A DNA stretch of 64,000 bases from Paracoccus sp. TOH (GTDB lineage Bacteria > Pseudomonadota > Alphaproteobacteria > Rhodobacterales > Rhodobacteraceae). Made by a program: the position numbers and the translations under genes. Location of the stretch: contig NZ_CP098361.1 of the NCBI RefSeq assembly GCF_030388245.1, positions 186,001 through 250,000 on the forward strand, read 5' to 3'. The notes under the pieces are model-generated. The model saw only the letters and a list, made by a program, of their open reading frames with translations. It was not told the DNA's origin and searched no databases. Positions 22,135 to 32,227 of this stretch are shown piece by piece. Every line of letters begins with the position of its first letter. Positions within the stretch are counted from its first letter, which is position 1.

Positions 22135-23219
22135 CGGGTCAGGTCCGTCACTAGATCTGCAAGGCGCTGCGCCGCGTCGGGGCGACCCAGCGAAAGCGCC
22201 GCCGCAGCCATGGCGGAGGCGCGGGCGCCGTCGGAAAGGATGTCCCGCATGTCGCGCCTGAGGCTCTCGGCGTCAAGCACGGATTCGGGCAAAAGGATGG
22301 CCGCGCCGGATTCCGCAAGGGCACGGGCGTTGGCGGTCTGGTGGTCGCCGGTGGCGGCGGCATAGGGGATCAGGATGGCCGGGCGGCCGATCACGGTGAT
22401 GTCGGCGATGGACGAGGCCCCGGCCCGGCTGACCACCATCTGCGCCTGCGCCAGCCGTTGCGGCACGTCGTCGAAGAAGGGCCGCACCACGGCGGCGATG
22501 CCGGCCTCCGCATAGGCGGCGGCGACGCGCTCGCCGTCCTCGGCCCGGGCCTGGTGGCTGACCGACAGCCGGGTTCGCACCCCTTCGGGCAGGCCGGCGA
22601 TGGCCTCCGGCACCCGGTCCGAAAGCACGCGCGCGCCCTGGCTGCCGCCGATGACCAGCAGGTTCAGCGGCCCGTCCGAAGGCGGCAGATAGGGCGCGGC
22701 GGCATGGTCCAGCACCGCCCGACGCACCGGGTTGCCGGTATGGATGCCCTGCACCCCCGGCGGCAGCACGGTCGGCCAGGTGCCGCAGGCGACGCGGTCC
22801 ACTCGGCGGGCAAAGGCCATGTTCACCCGGCCCATGATGCCGTTCTGCTCGTGGATCATGCGCGGGATCTTCAGCACCAGCGCCGCCGACATGGCGGGGA
22901 TGGTCGGATAGCCGCCAAAGCCCACCACCACGGCCGGGCGGTCGGCGCGCATCCGGCGCATGGCCGCAAGCACGCCGGCGCCGATGCGGAAGGGCACGGC
23001 AAGCTTCGCCAGCGCACCGCCGCGCGCGGTGGTGGCAGAGCTGACCACCTCGCGCGCGACCTCGGCCGGGAAGGCGCCGGCATAACGGGCGCCGCGCTCG
23101 TCGGTCGAAAGTTTGACGCGCCAACCGCGCGCCAGCAGCACCTCGGCCAGCGATTGCGCCGGGAACATATGCCCGCCGGTGCCACCGGCGGCGATCAGGC
23201 AAAGCGGGGCCACGCTCAT
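22131..23219 (-). CDS. murG: Undecaprenyldiphospho-muramoylpentapeptide beta-N-acetylglucosaminyltransferase
   Basis: A membrane-associated GT28 glycosyltransferase of 362 residues that makes lipid II from lipid I. The N-terminal [11 protein letters not shown] loop (about residue 12), the [11 protein letters not shown] block (about residue 100) and the C-domain [11 protein letters not shown] with [11 protein letters not shown] are typical. The start at 23219 overlaps the ftsW stop, and the stop overlaps the murC start, so expression is coupled. Confidence 0.96.
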   Translation of the reverse strand: MSVAPLCLIAAGGTGGHMFPAQSLAEVLLARGWRVKLSTDERGARYAGAFPAEVAREVVSSATTARGGALAKLAVPFRIGAGVLAAMRRMRADRPAVVVGFGGYPTIPAMSAALVLKIPRMIHEQNGIMGRVNMAFARRVDRVACGTWPTVLPPGVQGIHTGNPVRRAVLDHAAAPYLPPSDGPLNLLVIGGSQGARVLSDRVPEAIAGLPEGVRTRLSVSHQARAEDGERVAAAYAEAGIAAVVRPFFDDVPQRLAQAQMVVSRAGASSIADITVIGRPAILIPYAAATGDHQTANARALAESGAAILLPESVLDAESLRRDMRDILSDGARASAMAAAALSLGRPDAAQRLADLVTDLTR

Positions 23220-24385
23220 CCCCGGCCCCGGCCCAGAAGATCGCCGATCCGGCCCTGCGGCCGCGAGCGGGTCAGCGCCAGCAGCATGCCCATGGCGATG
23301 CCCGAGGCGATGACCGACGAACCGCCATAGCTGACGAAGGGCAGCGTCATGCCCTTGGCCGGCAGAAGCCGCACCGCAACACCCATGTTGATCAGCGCCT
23401 GCACGCCGAAGGCGCAGGCCAGTCCGGTGCCGGCGATGCGGGCGAAGGGATCGCGTTCGCCCTGCAGGCGCAGCAGCGAGCGGATGACGATGGTGGTGTA
23501 AAGCGCGATGATGATCAGGACCAGGATCAGCCCGTATTCCTCGGCCGCGACGGCAATGATGAAATCGGTATGCGCGTCGGGCAGCGACCACTTGACCGTG
23601 CCCTCGCCCACGCCGACGCCGAAGAAGCCGCCCTCCTGGATGGCGTTGGTGGCATAGCCGAGCTGGGTGCGCGGATCGACCTCGGCGGCGAGAAAGCCGT
23701 TGATGCGGCGGGCGAAGTGTTCCGAGGCGCCATAGGCGAAGACGCCGCCGACGCAGGCCAGCCCCATCACACCCCCCAGAAGGTAAAGCGGCGCCCCGGC
23801 GATGAAATACATCACGCACCAGGAAAACAGTACCAGCGAGGCCTGGCCGAAATCGGGCTGCATCGCCAGAAGCAGCACCACGACCACGGCAAGCCCGAAG
23901 GAGAAGGACTTGCCGGGCGGGCCGCCGACCTCCTGGCTGGCGGCCATGAACCAGGCGCAGATGGCGACAAAGCAGGGCTTCAGGAACTCCGAGGGCTGCA
24001 CCGACATGCCGCCGGGCAGCCGCAGCCAGCGCACCGCGCCCTTGCCGAAATCGGTGCCGATGACCGGCAGCGCGAACAGGACCAGCAGCGCGACCAGGAA
24101 ACCCAGCACGCCGATCCGCCGCACCTGCCGGGGCGAGAAGGTCGAGATCACCAGCATGATCACCAGCGCCATGGCGCCGAAAACCGCCTGGCGACTGACG
24201 TAATAGAACTGCGGCAGGCTGTTCCTTTCGGCCAGCGGCACCGAGGCCGCCAGTCCCAGAAGAAGCCCTACCGCGAAAAGCCCCAGCACGCAGGCCAAGG
24301 ACCATCGGTCCAGCGTGCGCCACCAGCGGGGAAGAATCGGATCACCAGCCCGAACGGGCGTGGTGCCAAAGACCATCTCGGTCAT
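23216..24385 (-). CDS. ftsW: Peptidoglycan polymerase / division protein of the SEDS family
   Basis: A polytopic membrane protein of 389 residues, first of the ftsW-murG-murC unit. SEDS landmarks are the [21 protein letters not shown] segment (about residue 118), the PDFGQASL motif and the C-terminal [19 protein letters not shown] signature. FtsW rather than RodA is favoured by the adjacent murG. FtsW polymerises septal glycan with a cognate transpeptidase, which is not encoded nearby. Confidence 0.94.
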   Translation of the reverse strand: MTEMVFGTTPVRAGDPILPRWWRTLDRWSLACVLGLFAVGLLLGLAASVPLAERNSLPQFYYVSRQAVFGAMALVIMLVISTFSPRQVRRIGVLGFLVALLVLFALPVIGTDFGKGAVRWLRLPGGMSVQPSEFLKPCFVAICAWFMAASQEVGGPPGKSFSFGLAVVVVLLLAMQPDFGQASLVLFSWCVMYFIAGAPLYLLGGVMGLACVGGVFAYGASEHFARRINGFLAAEVDPRTQLGYATNAIQEGGFFGVGVGEGTVKWSLPDAHTDFIIAVAAEEYGLILVLIIIALYTTIVIRSLLRLQGERDPFARIAGTGLACAFGVQALINMGVAVRLLPAKGMTLPFVSYGGSSVIASGIAMGMLLALTRSRPQGRIGDLLGRGRG

Positions 24386-24549
24386 GGGTTACCGCCGTCA
24401 CTGCCTCGTTTGCATCGCCCGTTTGCCGGGTCTGAGCGGCAGCATAGCGCGATTGTACCCGGCGCGCTACTGCGGATTGATTACCGCGACGGCAGCCCGG
24501 ATCAGGTCGTGCGAAGGCGGCCGGGTTTGGCACCCCGCCGCACCTTCCC

Positions 24550-24570
24550 TTCTCTGTTGTTCAAATACCC
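24550..24570 (-). repeat. 21-nt post-stop element, copy a (downstream of terC)
   Basis: On the minus strand it begins GGGTATTTGAACAACAGAG. It lies 44 nt after the terC stop in the sense direction, behind GC-rich hairpin-forming sequence. It is the most divergent of seven copies in the window. Confidence 0.6.
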
Positions 24571-24613
24571 GACAGCAGCCGCGCGGCCGGGCGCGGCGCC
24601 CGAGGCTTGGCGC

Positions 24614-25594
24614 TCAGGCGCGCGCCGCGTCCTTGCGGGTGCGCCACAGCGACCAGCCGATACCGGCGCCGAGGATGGCGAAGGTGATACCCAGCGAGAT
24701 CGCGGGCGGGAATTTGGCCAGCCCCATCAGGTCGGCCAGAAACACCTTGGAGCCGATGAAGATCAAGAGCACCGCCAGCGCCTGCTTGAGGTATTCGAAG
24801 CGGTGGATGATCGCCGCCAGTGCGAAGAACAGCGCGCGCAGGCCCAGGATGGCGAAGATGTTCGAGGTATAGACGATATAGGGGTCGGTGGTGATGGCAA
24901 AGACCGCCGGCACCGAATCGACGGCGAAGATCACGTCGGCGATCTCGATCATCGCCAGCGCCAGCAGCAGCGGCGTCGCATAGCGGCGGATGCGGCCGGT
25001 CGCGGGATCGGGCCGCTTCACGACGAAGGCATGGCCGTGCAGCTCCTCGGTCAGCGGCATGCGGCGGCGCAGGAAGGCCAGGACCGGGTTCGAACCCATG
25101 TCATGCTCCTTGTCGCCGATGAACAGCATCTTGATGCCGGTCAGGATCAGGAAGCCGGCGAAGACATAGAGGATCCAGCCGTATTGCGCGACCAGCGTGG
25201 CGCCGACGCCGATCATGATGCCGCGCAGCACGATCACGCCCAGGATGCCCCAGAACAACACCCGGTGCTGGTAGCGGCGCGGGATCGACAGCGTGGCGAA
25301 GATCAGCGCGATGACGAAGACATTGTCCATCGCCAGGGTCTTTTCCACCACGAAGGCGGTCATGTATTCGGCGGCGGCATTGCTGCCCAGCTGATACCAG
25401 ACGAAGCCGCCGAACAGCACGCCCAGGGTGATGTAGAAGGACGAGAGCTTCAGGCTTTCGGCGACGCCGATCTCCTTGTCGCCGCGGTTGAGCACGCCGA
25501 GGTCAAAGGCCAGCAACAGGCCGACCAGGCCAATGAAAACCAGCCACAGCCAGATCGGCGTGCCGAGAAACAGGGTGAGATAGAAAGGTTCCAT
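24614..25594 (-). CDS. TerC-family integral membrane protein
   Basis: A protein of 326 residues with about nine membrane helices. The conserved acidic motifs of the family are present: VEKTLAMDNVFVIA (about residue 84) and EIADVIFAVDSVPAVFAI (about residue 200). Relatives (Alx, YkoY, MeeF) export manganese, often for secreted metalloproteins; an older link is to tellurite resistance. ATG 25594 has GGAG 6 nt upstream; a GTG four codons earlier is the alternative. No manganese riboswitch was recognised in the 270-bp upstream region. Confidence 0.9.
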   Translation of the reverse strand: MEPFYLTLFLGTPIWLWLVFIGLVGLLLAFDLGVLNRGDKEIGVAESLKLSSFYITLGVLFGGFVWYQLGSNAAAEYMTAFVVEKTLAMDNVFVIALIFATLSIPRRYQHRVLFWGILGVIVLRGIMIGVGATLVAQYGWILYVFAGFLILTGIKMLFIGDKEHDMGSNPVLAFLRRRMPLTEELHGHAFVVKRPDPATGRIRRYATPLLLALAMIEIADVIFAVDSVPAVFAITTDPYIVYTSNIFAILGLRALFFALAAIIHRFEYLKQALAVLLIFIGSKVFLADLMGLAKFPPAISLGITFAILGAGIGWSLWRTRKDAARA

Positions 25595-25867
25595 GTCAGG
25601 CTCCACGTTGAACGAAAGCCGGTGCGTAGCCTTGGGCGGGAAAGGGGATCCGGGCTGGCACCGAGCAGGGCTCGATGCGGTCCGACATCACGACAAGCGT
25701 CGTCAGAGGGGCCCGGTCCGCCCGCCCCAGATAGGGGCTCAGGGACGGGATGCAAGGGCGGGCCGGTCGGTTTTTCGGGCGGCGGGCCGATCGGCGGGGG
25801 CGGGCACCCCCTTTTCCTTGGCCCCGCGCGGGACTAACTATCGCCAAGCCCAGCAAAAGGAAGGCCC

Positions 25868-26755
25868 ATGCTCTACAAGACCCAAGCCGAGTGGCTGGCC
25901 GCCCCGAAGAAGCGCGTGCTGTTCTTCGGCATGTCCGGGCTGGGCAAGACTTTCCTCGCCTCGATGCTGCGCGGCTCGGGGGAATGGTTCCACTATTCGG
26001 TCGATTACCGCATCGGCACCCGCTACATGGGCGAGCTGATCGCCGACAACTTCAAGCGCGAGGCGATGAAGGTGCCGTTCCTGCGCGAGCTCTTGCTGTC
26101 GGATTCGGTCTATATTGCCTCGAATATCACCTTCGAGAACCTGGCGCCGCTGTCCACCTATCTGGGCAAGCCCGGCAGCGTCACCCGCGGCGGGCTGGAA
26201 TTCGACGAATACATGCGCCGCCAGGACCAGCACCGCATGGCCGAGGTCGCGGCGCTGCTGGATACCGGGCATTTCATCCGCCGCGCGCAGGAGATCTACA
26301 ACCTGCCGAATTTCGTCTGCGATTCCGGCGGCTCGGTCTGCGAGGTGGTGGACCCCTATGCCGAACGCGACCCGGTGCTGGACGTGCTGGAGCGCGACCT
26401 GCTGCTGGTCTGGATCAAGGGCTCGGCCGCGCATACCGAGGAACTGGTGCGCCGCTTCGACCGGGCGCCGAAGCCGATGTATTACCAGCCGGATTTCCTC
26501 GACCGCGCCTGGACCGACTATCGCGTGGAAAAGGGCCTGGCCGAGGGGCAGGTCAATCCGGACGACTTCATCCGCTGGACCTATGCCCGGGCGCTGGCCC
26601 ATCGTCAGCCCCGCTACGAGGCCATGGCCCGGCGCGGCGTGACCATCCTGGCCGAGGAAGTGGCCGGGGTAAGAACCCCCGGCGATCTGACCGCGCTGAT
26701 CGGCCGGGCCATCGACAGAAAAACCGACAGGAAGACCGACAGAAAGGACGCATGA
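25868..26755 (+). CDS. P-loop ATPase of unknown role, coupled to metA
   Basis: A soluble protein of 295 residues. An N-terminal P-loop reads [10 protein letters not shown] (about residue 19) within [19 protein letters not shown], and [14 protein letters not shown] lies near residue 150. It has AAA-like length but no clear further domain. The C-terminus carries a tandem repeat (KTDRKTDRK). Its stop overlaps the metA start (TGATG). An ATPase ahead of metA seems to be a recurring arrangement in this family of bacteria, but its role in methionine synthesis is not known to me. Confidence 0.7.
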   Translation: MLYKTQAEWLAAPKKRVLFFGMSGLGKTFLASMLRGSGEWFHYSVDYRIGTRYMGELIADNFKREAMKVPFLRELLLSDSVYIASNITFENLAPLSTYLGKPGSVTRGGLEFDEYMRRQDQHRMAEVAALLDTGHFIRRAQEIYNLPNFVCDSGGSVCEVVDPYAERDPVLDVLERDLLLVWIKGSAAHTEELVRRFDRAPKPMYYQPDFLDRAWTDYRVEKGLAEGQVNPDDFIRWTYARALAHRQPRYEAMARRGVTILAEEVAGVRTPGDLTALIGRAIDRKTDRKTDRKDA

Positions 26756-27681
26756 TGCCCATCACCCTGCCCAATGACCTGCCCGCCTTCGACATCCTGT
26801 CGAACGAGGGCGTCATGGTCATGTCGCCGGGGCGTGCGGCGATGCAGGACATCCGGCCGCTGCGCATCGGGCTTTTGAACCTGATGCCCAAGAAGATCCA
26901 GACCGAGAACCAGTTCGCCCGGCTGATCGGCGCCACGCCCCTGCAGATCGACTTCCAGCTGATCCGCATGTCGGACCACGAAAGCCGCAACACCGCCGCC
27001 GACCACATGGAAAGCTTCTACCGCCGCTTCTGCGAGGTCGAGGAGACGGGCGAGAAGTTCGACGGGCTGATCATCACCGGCGCGCCCATCGAGCACCTGC
27101 GCTTCGAGGAGGTGACCTATTGGGACGAATTGCAGCGGCTTTTCGCCTGGACGCAGAGCCATGTGCATTCGACCTTCGGCGTCTGCTGGGGCGGCATGGC
27201 CATGGCCTGGCATTTCCACCGGCTGGAAAAGCACATGCTGGACCACAAGGCCTTCGGCTGCTTCCGCCACCAGAACCTTGCCCCCGCCTCGCCCTATCTG
27301 CGAGGATTCTCGGACGATGTGCTGGTGCCGGTCAGCCGCTGGACCGAGGTGCGCCAGCCCGAGGTGGACGCCATCCCGGCGCTGCGGACGCTGATCGCCT
27401 CGGACCAGGTCGGGCCCTGCCTGATCGAGGATGCCGGCCACCGCGCGCTCTATGTCTTCAACCATTTCGAATATGACAGCACCACGCTGAAGGACGAATA
27501 CGACCGCGACGTGGTCTCGGGCAAGCCGATCAACGTGCCGGTGAACTATTATCCCGAGGACGATCCGTCGCGCCTGCCGACGAACCGCTGGCGCAGCCAT
27601 GCGCATCTGCTCTACGGTAACTGGATCAACGAGATCTACCAGACCACCCCCTTCGACCTGAACCGCATCGGCGAGGCCTGA
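26755..27681 (+). CDS. metAA: Homoserine O-acetyltransferase (MetA family)
   Basis: A MetA-fold enzyme of 308 residues that activates homoserine for methionine synthesis. The catalytic Cys is in FGVCWGG (Cys144). The residue known to set acyl-CoA choice (position 111 in E. coli, Gly there) is Glu here (TGAPIEHL, Glu113), which predicts acetyl-CoA rather than succinyl-CoA. Two adjacent ATGs (26752, 26755) exist; AGGA at 26745-26748 is better spaced for the second. ppk2 follows after 2 bp. Confidence 0.94.
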   Translation: MPITLPNDLPAFDILSNEGVMVMSPGRAAMQDIRPLRIGLLNLMPKKIQTENQFARLIGATPLQIDFQLIRMSDHESRNTAADHMESFYRRFCEVEETGEKFDGLIITGAPIEHLRFEEVTYWDELQRLFAWTQSHVHSTFGVCWGGMAMAWHFHRLEKHMLDHKAFGCFRHQNLAPASPYLRGFSDDVLVPVSRWTEVRQPEVDAIPALRTLIASDQVGPCLIEDAGHRALYVFNHFEYDSTTLKDEYDRDVVSGKPINVPVNYYPEDDPSRLPTNRWRSHAHLLYGNWINEIYQTTPFDLNRIGEA

Positions 27682-27683
27682 GC

Positions 27684-28613
27684 ATGGGAAAGAACGGCGG
27701 AAAGAACGGCGAGGACACGCAGGACAAGCAGGACAAGGCGCCGCCCGACCTGCCCTTCGTCGGCGCCATCACCCGCTATCTGGAAAAGCAGGCGCCCGAC
27801 GAGCTGCGCAAGGCGGTGAAGGCGGCGGAAAAGGACCGCATCATCGAGCCCTCCTACCCCTATGCCGAGGAGATGAAGGGCAAGGATTACGACGAGCAGA
27901 TGGCCGGGCTGCAATTGCAGCTGGTGCGGCTGATGCGCGACGTGATCCATGGCGGCAAGCGCATGGTGGTGCTGTTCGAGGGTCGCGACGCCGCCGGCAA
28001 GGGCGGCACCATCGAACGGGTGCGCGAGAACCTGAACCCGCGCTCGGCCTATATCGTCGCCCTGCCCAAGCCCAGCGAGCGCGAGACCGGCGAATGGTAT
28101 TTCCAGCGCTACGTCGACTGGCTGCCGGCGCGGGGCGAGATCGCGCTCTTCGACCGCAGCTGGTACAATCGCGGCGTGGTCGAGAAGGTCTTCGGCTTCT
28201 GCACCGACGCGCAGCGCGAGACCTTCTTCCGCCAACTGCCGCGCTTCGAGACCATGCTGGTGGATGACGGGGTGATCCTGGTCAAGCTGTGGCTCGAGGT
28301 CGGCCGGGCCGAGCAACTGAGCCGCTTCCTCGACCGCGAGCAGGATCCGCTGAAGCAGTGGAAGCTCAGCCCCATCGACGTCGAGGGGCTGGCGAAATGG
28401 GACGATTACAGCGCGGCGATCCAGGACACGTTGCTGCGCAGCCATTCGGTCATCGCGCCCTGGACGGTGATCCGCGCCGACGACAAGAAGCGGGCGCGGA
28501 TCGCCGCGATCCAGACCATCCTGCGCGCGGTCGAGTTCGCCGGCCGCGACGAGGCGCTTATCGGCCAGCCCGACCCGCAAATCACCGGCGGCCCCGAGAT
28601 CCTGCCGGGCTAG
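27684..28613 (+). CDS. ppk2: Polyphosphate kinase 2
   Basis: A PPK2-family enzyme of 309 residues that transfers phosphate between polyphosphate and nucleotides. Walker A is [12 protein letters not shown] (about residue 95), Walker B with the lid region is [20 protein letters not shown], and [17 protein letters not shown] lies between. The N-terminus is lysine-rich and low in complexity. One-domain size suggests class I (NDP to NTP), but the class is not proven. Two bases separate it from metA, so cotranscription is likely. Confidence 0.93.
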   Translation: MGKNGGKNGEDTQDKQDKAPPDLPFVGAITRYLEKQAPDELRKAVKAAEKDRIIEPSYPYAEEMKGKDYDEQMAGLQLQLVRLMRDVIHGGKRMVVLFEGRDAAGKGGTIERVRENLNPRSAYIVALPKPSERETGEWYFQRYVDWLPARGEIALFDRSWYNRGVVEKVFGFCTDAQRETFFRQLPRFETMLVDDGVILVKLWLEVGRAEQLSRFLDREQDPLKQWKLSPIDVEGLAKWDDYSAAIQDTLLRSHSVIAPWTVIRADDKKRARIAAIQTILRAVEFAGRDEALIGQPDPQITGGPEILPG

Positions 28614-28626
28614 AGGGCAAGACAGG

Positions 28627-29568
28627 ATGCGCGCCCCCTCCGCCGCCGCCCCGTCCCGCTTCCGACCCCTGCGCGTGCTTCTGGGGCTTTTCGCCCTGCT
28701 GTGGCTGGCGTTTCCGACCCATGCGCAGAACCTGCCGGACTGGCAGCAGACCGGCATCAACGATTTCGCCGGCCTGCTGTCGCCCGAGGATGCCCGCGCC
28801 CTCGACGCGGCGCTGAGCGCGCTGCGCGAGCAGACCGGCATCGAAGGCACCGTGGTCACGCTGACCGACCGGGCACGCCACGGCGGCGGAACGGAGGGGT
28901 TGGAGGCCTTTGCCACCCGGCTGTTCAACCACTGGGGCGTCGGCAATGCCACGCGCAACGACGGGTTCATGGTTCTGGTGCTGGCCGGGGAGCGCGAGGC
29001 GCGGATCGAACTCGGCCGCGGCTACGAGAACGATGCCGACATCCTGGCGCAAGAGATCCTGCGCAACACCATGTTGCCCGCCTTCCGCGACGGCGCGATG
29101 TCGCGGGGCATCCGCGACGGCACCGAGGCGGCGATCGCGCTCATCGCCCGGCCCACGGCCGCGGGGCGGCCGCTCGGGTCGCCGGGCAATTCCTGGCTGG
29201 AACGGCTGTTCCCCTGGCTTTTCGGCGCGGCCTGGGTTGCGATCCTCGGCGGCATGGCGCGGCAGGTCTGGCGGCGCAACCGTTGCCCGCAATGCGGGCG
29301 GCGGGGCCTGGAAACCCGGACCGCGCCGCTGCAGACCCCGCTGCCCGAGGGCGGCCACATGGTCTCGCACGAGACCGTCACCCGGCACTGCCCCGGCTGC
29401 GGCTGGTCCGAGACCCGGCCGCGACCCTTGCCGCAGACGGTCTGGTACGACCCCGCGGGCGCGGTGCTGCGCCGCGAGCGCAGGCCCGGCTTCCGCGGCC
29501 GTTCCGGCGGTTCCTCGGGCTTCGGCGGCGGCTCGTCGCGGGGCGGCGGCGCCTCGGGCCGCTGGTAG
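28627..29568 (+). CDS. TPM-domain protein with zinc ribbon and Gly/Ser-rich tail
   Basis: Exported or membrane-anchored protein of 313 residues. An N-terminal hydrophobic signal ends near HAQN (residue 36). A TPM domain (about 45-180) follows with NDFAGLLSPEDARAL and NDGFMVLVLAGEREARIELGRGYE. A membrane segment near 198-215 precedes four Cys in two knuckles (CPQCGRRG and CPGCGW), a likely zinc ribbon, then a GGSSGFGGGSSRGGG tail. TPM proteins have been linked to photosystem repair, phosphatase activity or respiratory assembly; the role here is unknown. Confidence 0.85.
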   Translation: MRAPSAAAPSRFRPLRVLLGLFALLWLAFPTHAQNLPDWQQTGINDFAGLLSPEDARALDAALSALREQTGIEGTVVTLTDRARHGGGTEGLEAFATRLFNHWGVGNATRNDGFMVLVLAGEREARIELGRGYENDADILAQEILRNTMLPAFRDGAMSRGIRDGTEAAIALIARPTAAGRPLGSPGNSWLERLFPWLFGAAWVAILGGMARQVWRRNRCPQCGRRGLETRTAPLQTPLPEGGHMVSHETVTRHCPGCGWSETRPRPLPQTVWYDPAGAVLRRERRPGFRGRSGGSSGFGGGSSRGGGASGRW

Positions 29569-29640
29569 TCAAGCCACGCTTGCGAGGCGATGCCGGGCCG
29601 GCTAGCGTCGGGTCAGTCCGCCCTCAAGGAAAGATCCGAC

Positions 29641-30693
29641 ATGACAGTTCTGCGCTCCTCCGTCCTGGCGATCGCGCTGGCCAGCACCGCCCTGACCGCC
29701 GCCCACGCCGCCGACCCCGAACTCACGGTCTTCGACTGGGCCGGGTTCGAGGAACCGGTGATCTTCCAGGGCTATATCGACAAGCACGGCGACAGCCCGA
29801 CCTTTGCCTTTTACGGCGACGACGACGAGGCCTATCAGAAGCTCGCCTCGGGCTTCAAAGCCGACGTGGCGCATCCCTGCTCGCAGATGGTGTCGAAATA
29901 CCGCGACGCCGGGCTGATCGAGCCCTGGGACACCGCGAAGATCCCGGCCTTCGACACGCTCGATCCGAAATTCCTCGATTCGCCGATCTTCAAGGACGAT
30001 CAGGGCGTCTGGTACATCCCGACCGACTGGGGCGCCACCGCCATCGCCTATAACAAGGACAACGTGCCGGCCGAGGACGTGGCCAGCCTGAACGTTTTCG
30101 TCGACCCGAAATATCAGGGCCGCACCAGCCTGCCCGATTCGGCCGACGACGTCTGGGCGCTGGCCTATCTGGCGACCGGCACGACCGACTGGACCAAGGT
30201 GACGGACGAGCAGTTCAAGGCCGCGGCCGACTGGCTGCGCCAGGCGCATCAGAACGTCGCCGCCTATTGGGCCGACCCGGCCGAGCAGGCGCAGCTGATG
30301 GCCTCGGGCGCGGTGGACGTGGCCTGGTCCTGGAACGACGGCGTGGTGCTGCTGGAGAATGACGGCTTCCCGGTCGGCTTCCAGCGCGCGCCCAAGGAGG
30401 GCAGCTCGACCTTCTTCTGCGGCTTCATCAACCTGAAGAACGGCCCGGGCAGCGAGGACAAGGCCTATGACTTCATCAACGCCTGGCTGGCGCCGGAAGC
30501 GGCCAAGGGGCTTCTGGACACCATCGGCTACGGCCATACCTCGACCGTGGCCATGGAGACGATCAAGGACGAGCCGGCGGTAAAGGAAGGCCTGTCGCCG
30601 GTCGACGCCCCGATCCTGGCCCAGACCCCGAACGACCCCGAGCAGCGCGAAAAGCAGCTGGCCGAGTTCGAAAAGATCAAGGCCGGCTTCTGA
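29641..30693 (+). CDS. Polyamine-type ABC transporter periplasmic binding protein (orphan)
   Basis: A PotD/PotF-like binding protein of 350 residues with a signal peptide (cleavage near AHAAD, residue 23). Family landmarks are LTVFDWAGFEEP, WYIPTDWGATAIAYNKD and ASGAVDVAWSWNDG. AAGGAAAG lies about 7 nt before the ATG. No permease or ATPase gene is adjacent on either side, so it either works with a system elsewhere or has a non-transport role. The ligand (spermidine, putrescine or another amine) is not determinable. Confidence 0.85.
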   Translation: MTVLRSSVLAIALASTALTAAHAADPELTVFDWAGFEEPVIFQGYIDKHGDSPTFAFYGDDDEAYQKLASGFKADVAHPCSQMVSKYRDAGLIEPWDTAKIPAFDTLDPKFLDSPIFKDDQGVWYIPTDWGATAIAYNKDNVPAEDVASLNVFVDPKYQGRTSLPDSADDVWALAYLATGTTDWTKVTDEQFKAAADWLRQAHQNVAAYWADPAEQAQLMASGAVDVAWSWNDGVVLLENDGFPVGFQRAPKEGSSTFFCGFINLKNGPGSEDKAYDFINAWLAPEAAKGLLDTIGYGHTSTVAMETIKDEPAVKEGLSPVDAPILAQTPNDPEQREKQLAEFEKIKAGF

Positions 30694-30703
30694 CCCCTGG
30701 CCG

Positions 30704-30728
30704 GCGCCCCGCCCGACCGGCGGGGCGC
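30704..30728 (+). terminator. Perfect 10-bp hairpin after the binding-protein gene
   Basis: GCGCCCCGCC (30704-30713), a 5-nt loop, and GGCGGGGCGC (30719-30728), 11 nt after the stop. There is no clear U-run. It is followed 23 nt later by a 21-nt post-stop element, a combination seen after several genes here. Confidence 0.7.
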
Positions 30729-30750
30729 ATCGCCTCAGGCGCGGCCGCAT

Positions 30751-30771
30751 GGGTATTTGGACAACCGAGAA
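30751..30771 (+). repeat. 21-nt post-stop element, copy b (downstream of the orphan binding protein)
   Basis: Begins GGGTATTTGGACAACCGAG on the plus strand, 57 nt after the stop of the plus-strand binding-protein gene and just beyond its hairpin. The preceding CAT makes ATGGGTATTTGG, also seen in copies e and g. The rest of the gap up to aroC (30898) shows no gene. Confidence 0.65.
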
Positions 30772-30897
30772 AACCAGGCGCAGAAAACCGGGCTCAGCGG
30801 CCCGGCTTGCTGCGTTGTCCCGATGGTCCGAGGGGGCGAACGGGCCCGCGCGGCGGCGCAACAGGCGGAACGGTGGCCCCGCTCGCGGCCAGCCTTC

Positions 30898-31998
30898 CTA
30901 GCCGATGCGGCCGCGCTGGCCGCCGGTCTGGGCGCGATCCAGCATCAGGTGGTCCAGGATCACGCAGGCCGCCATGGCCTCGGCAATAGGCACGGCGCGG
31001 ATGCCGACGCATGGGTCATGCCGGCCCTTGGTGATCAATTCGATCTCCTCGCCGCACTGGTTGATGGTCCGGCGCGGCGTCAGGATCGAGCTGGTCGGCT
31101 TCACAGCGAAGCGGACCACAATGTCCTGCCCGGTCGAGATGCCGCCCAGGATGCCGCCGGCGTGGTTTGACAGAAACCGCGGGCCCTCGTTGCCCATGCG
31201 GATTTCGTCGGCATTGGCGGTGCCGGTCAGCGCGGCCGCCGCCATGCCCTCGCCGATCTCGACGCCCTTGACCGCGTTGATCGACATCATCGCCGCCGCC
31301 AGGTCGGTATCCAGCTTGGCATAGACCGGCGCGCCCAGGCCGGGCGGGCAGCCCTGGATCAAGACCTCGAGCGCGGCGCCGACGCTGTCCTGCGCCTTGC
31401 GGATGGCGTTCAGGTAATCCTCCCAGGCCGGCACCGCCGAGGCGTCGGGCAGGAAGAACAGGTTGTTGCCGATCTCGGCCGCGTCGAAATGCGCCCGGTC
31501 CAGATGCAGTTCGCCCATCTGCACCATGTAGCCGGTGATCTTGAGATCCGGCGCCAATTCGCGCAACACCGCCTGCGCCACACCGCCCGCCGCCACGCGC
31601 GCCGCCGTTTCCCGCGCGCTGGAGCGGCCACCGCCGCGATAATCGCGGATGCCGTATTTCAGATGATAGGCAATGTCGGCATGGCCGGGACGGAACGCCT
31701 GGGCGATCTCGCCGTAGTCCTTGCTGCGCTGGTCGGTGTTCTCGATCATCAGCTGGATCGGCGTGCCGGTGGTCTTGCCCTCGAACACGCCCGAGAGGAT
31801 GCGGACCTGGTCCGGCTCTTGCCGCTGGGTGGTGAATTTCGAGCTGCCGGGCCGGCGGCGATCCAGGAATTGCTGGATCCAGGCCTCGTCCAGCGCCACG
31901 CCGGGCGGGCAGCCATCCACCGTCGCGCCAAGCGCCGGTCCGTGGCTTTCGCCCCAGGTGGTGAAGGTGAAGACGCGACCGAAGGTGTTGAAGCTCAT
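30898..31998 (-). CDS. aroC: Chorismate synthase
   Basis: FMN-dependent enzyme of 366 residues that converts 5-enolpyruvylshikimate-3-phosphate to chorismate. Signatures are [18 protein letters not shown] at the N-terminus, [29 protein letters not shown] (about residues 105-135) and the C-terminal [18 protein letters not shown]. The start at 31998 ([10 protein letters not shown]) is the family start. It is monocistronic here. Confidence 0.97.
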   Translation of the reverse strand: MSFNTFGRVFTFTTWGESHGPALGATVDGCPPGVALDEAWIQQFLDRRRPGSSKFTTQRQEPDQVRILSGVFEGKTTGTPIQLMIENTDQRSKDYGEIAQAFRPGHADIAYHLKYGIRDYRGGGRSSARETAARVAAGGVAQAVLRELAPDLKITGYMVQMGELHLDRAHFDAAEIGNNLFFLPDASAVPAWEDYLNAIRKAQDSVGAALEVLIQGCPPGLGAPVYAKLDTDLAAAMMSINAVKGVEIGEGMAAAALTGTANADEIRMGNEGPRFLSNHAGGILGGISTGQDIVVRFAVKPTSSILTPRRTINQCGEEIELITKGRHDPCVGIRAVPIAEAMAACVILDHLMLDRAQTGGQRGRIG

Positions 31999-32227
31999 GG
32001 TTCCCGGACCCCTTTTTGCCTGCGATAGCCGCGCGCAGGACAAGGAGCAATCCCCGGCCGTCGCTCCGGCCTGGCATCCGGGCCGTGGCAAACCCTGCCA
32101 TTCCCCGGAATATACATTTCATTTCAAGGCGTAATCCGTATTTCACGCCGCCTTCACGCGTCGAGGAGCAATCTCTCAGCACGAGGGTGAAGACGCCCCG
32201 CGACTATCAGGACGACAGGAGGAGCAC

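Noticed and set aside
25596..25856. 86-codon minus-strand frame just before terC
   Set aside because: Arg/Pro-rich start typical of GC-driven open frames and no family match; it is better explained as the terC leader region.
25595..25867. Manganese (yybP-ykoY) riboswitch upstream of terC or SAM riboswitch upstream of the ATPase-metA pair
   Set aside because: I searched by eye for the conserved cores of both classes and found no convincing match; only fragments were present.
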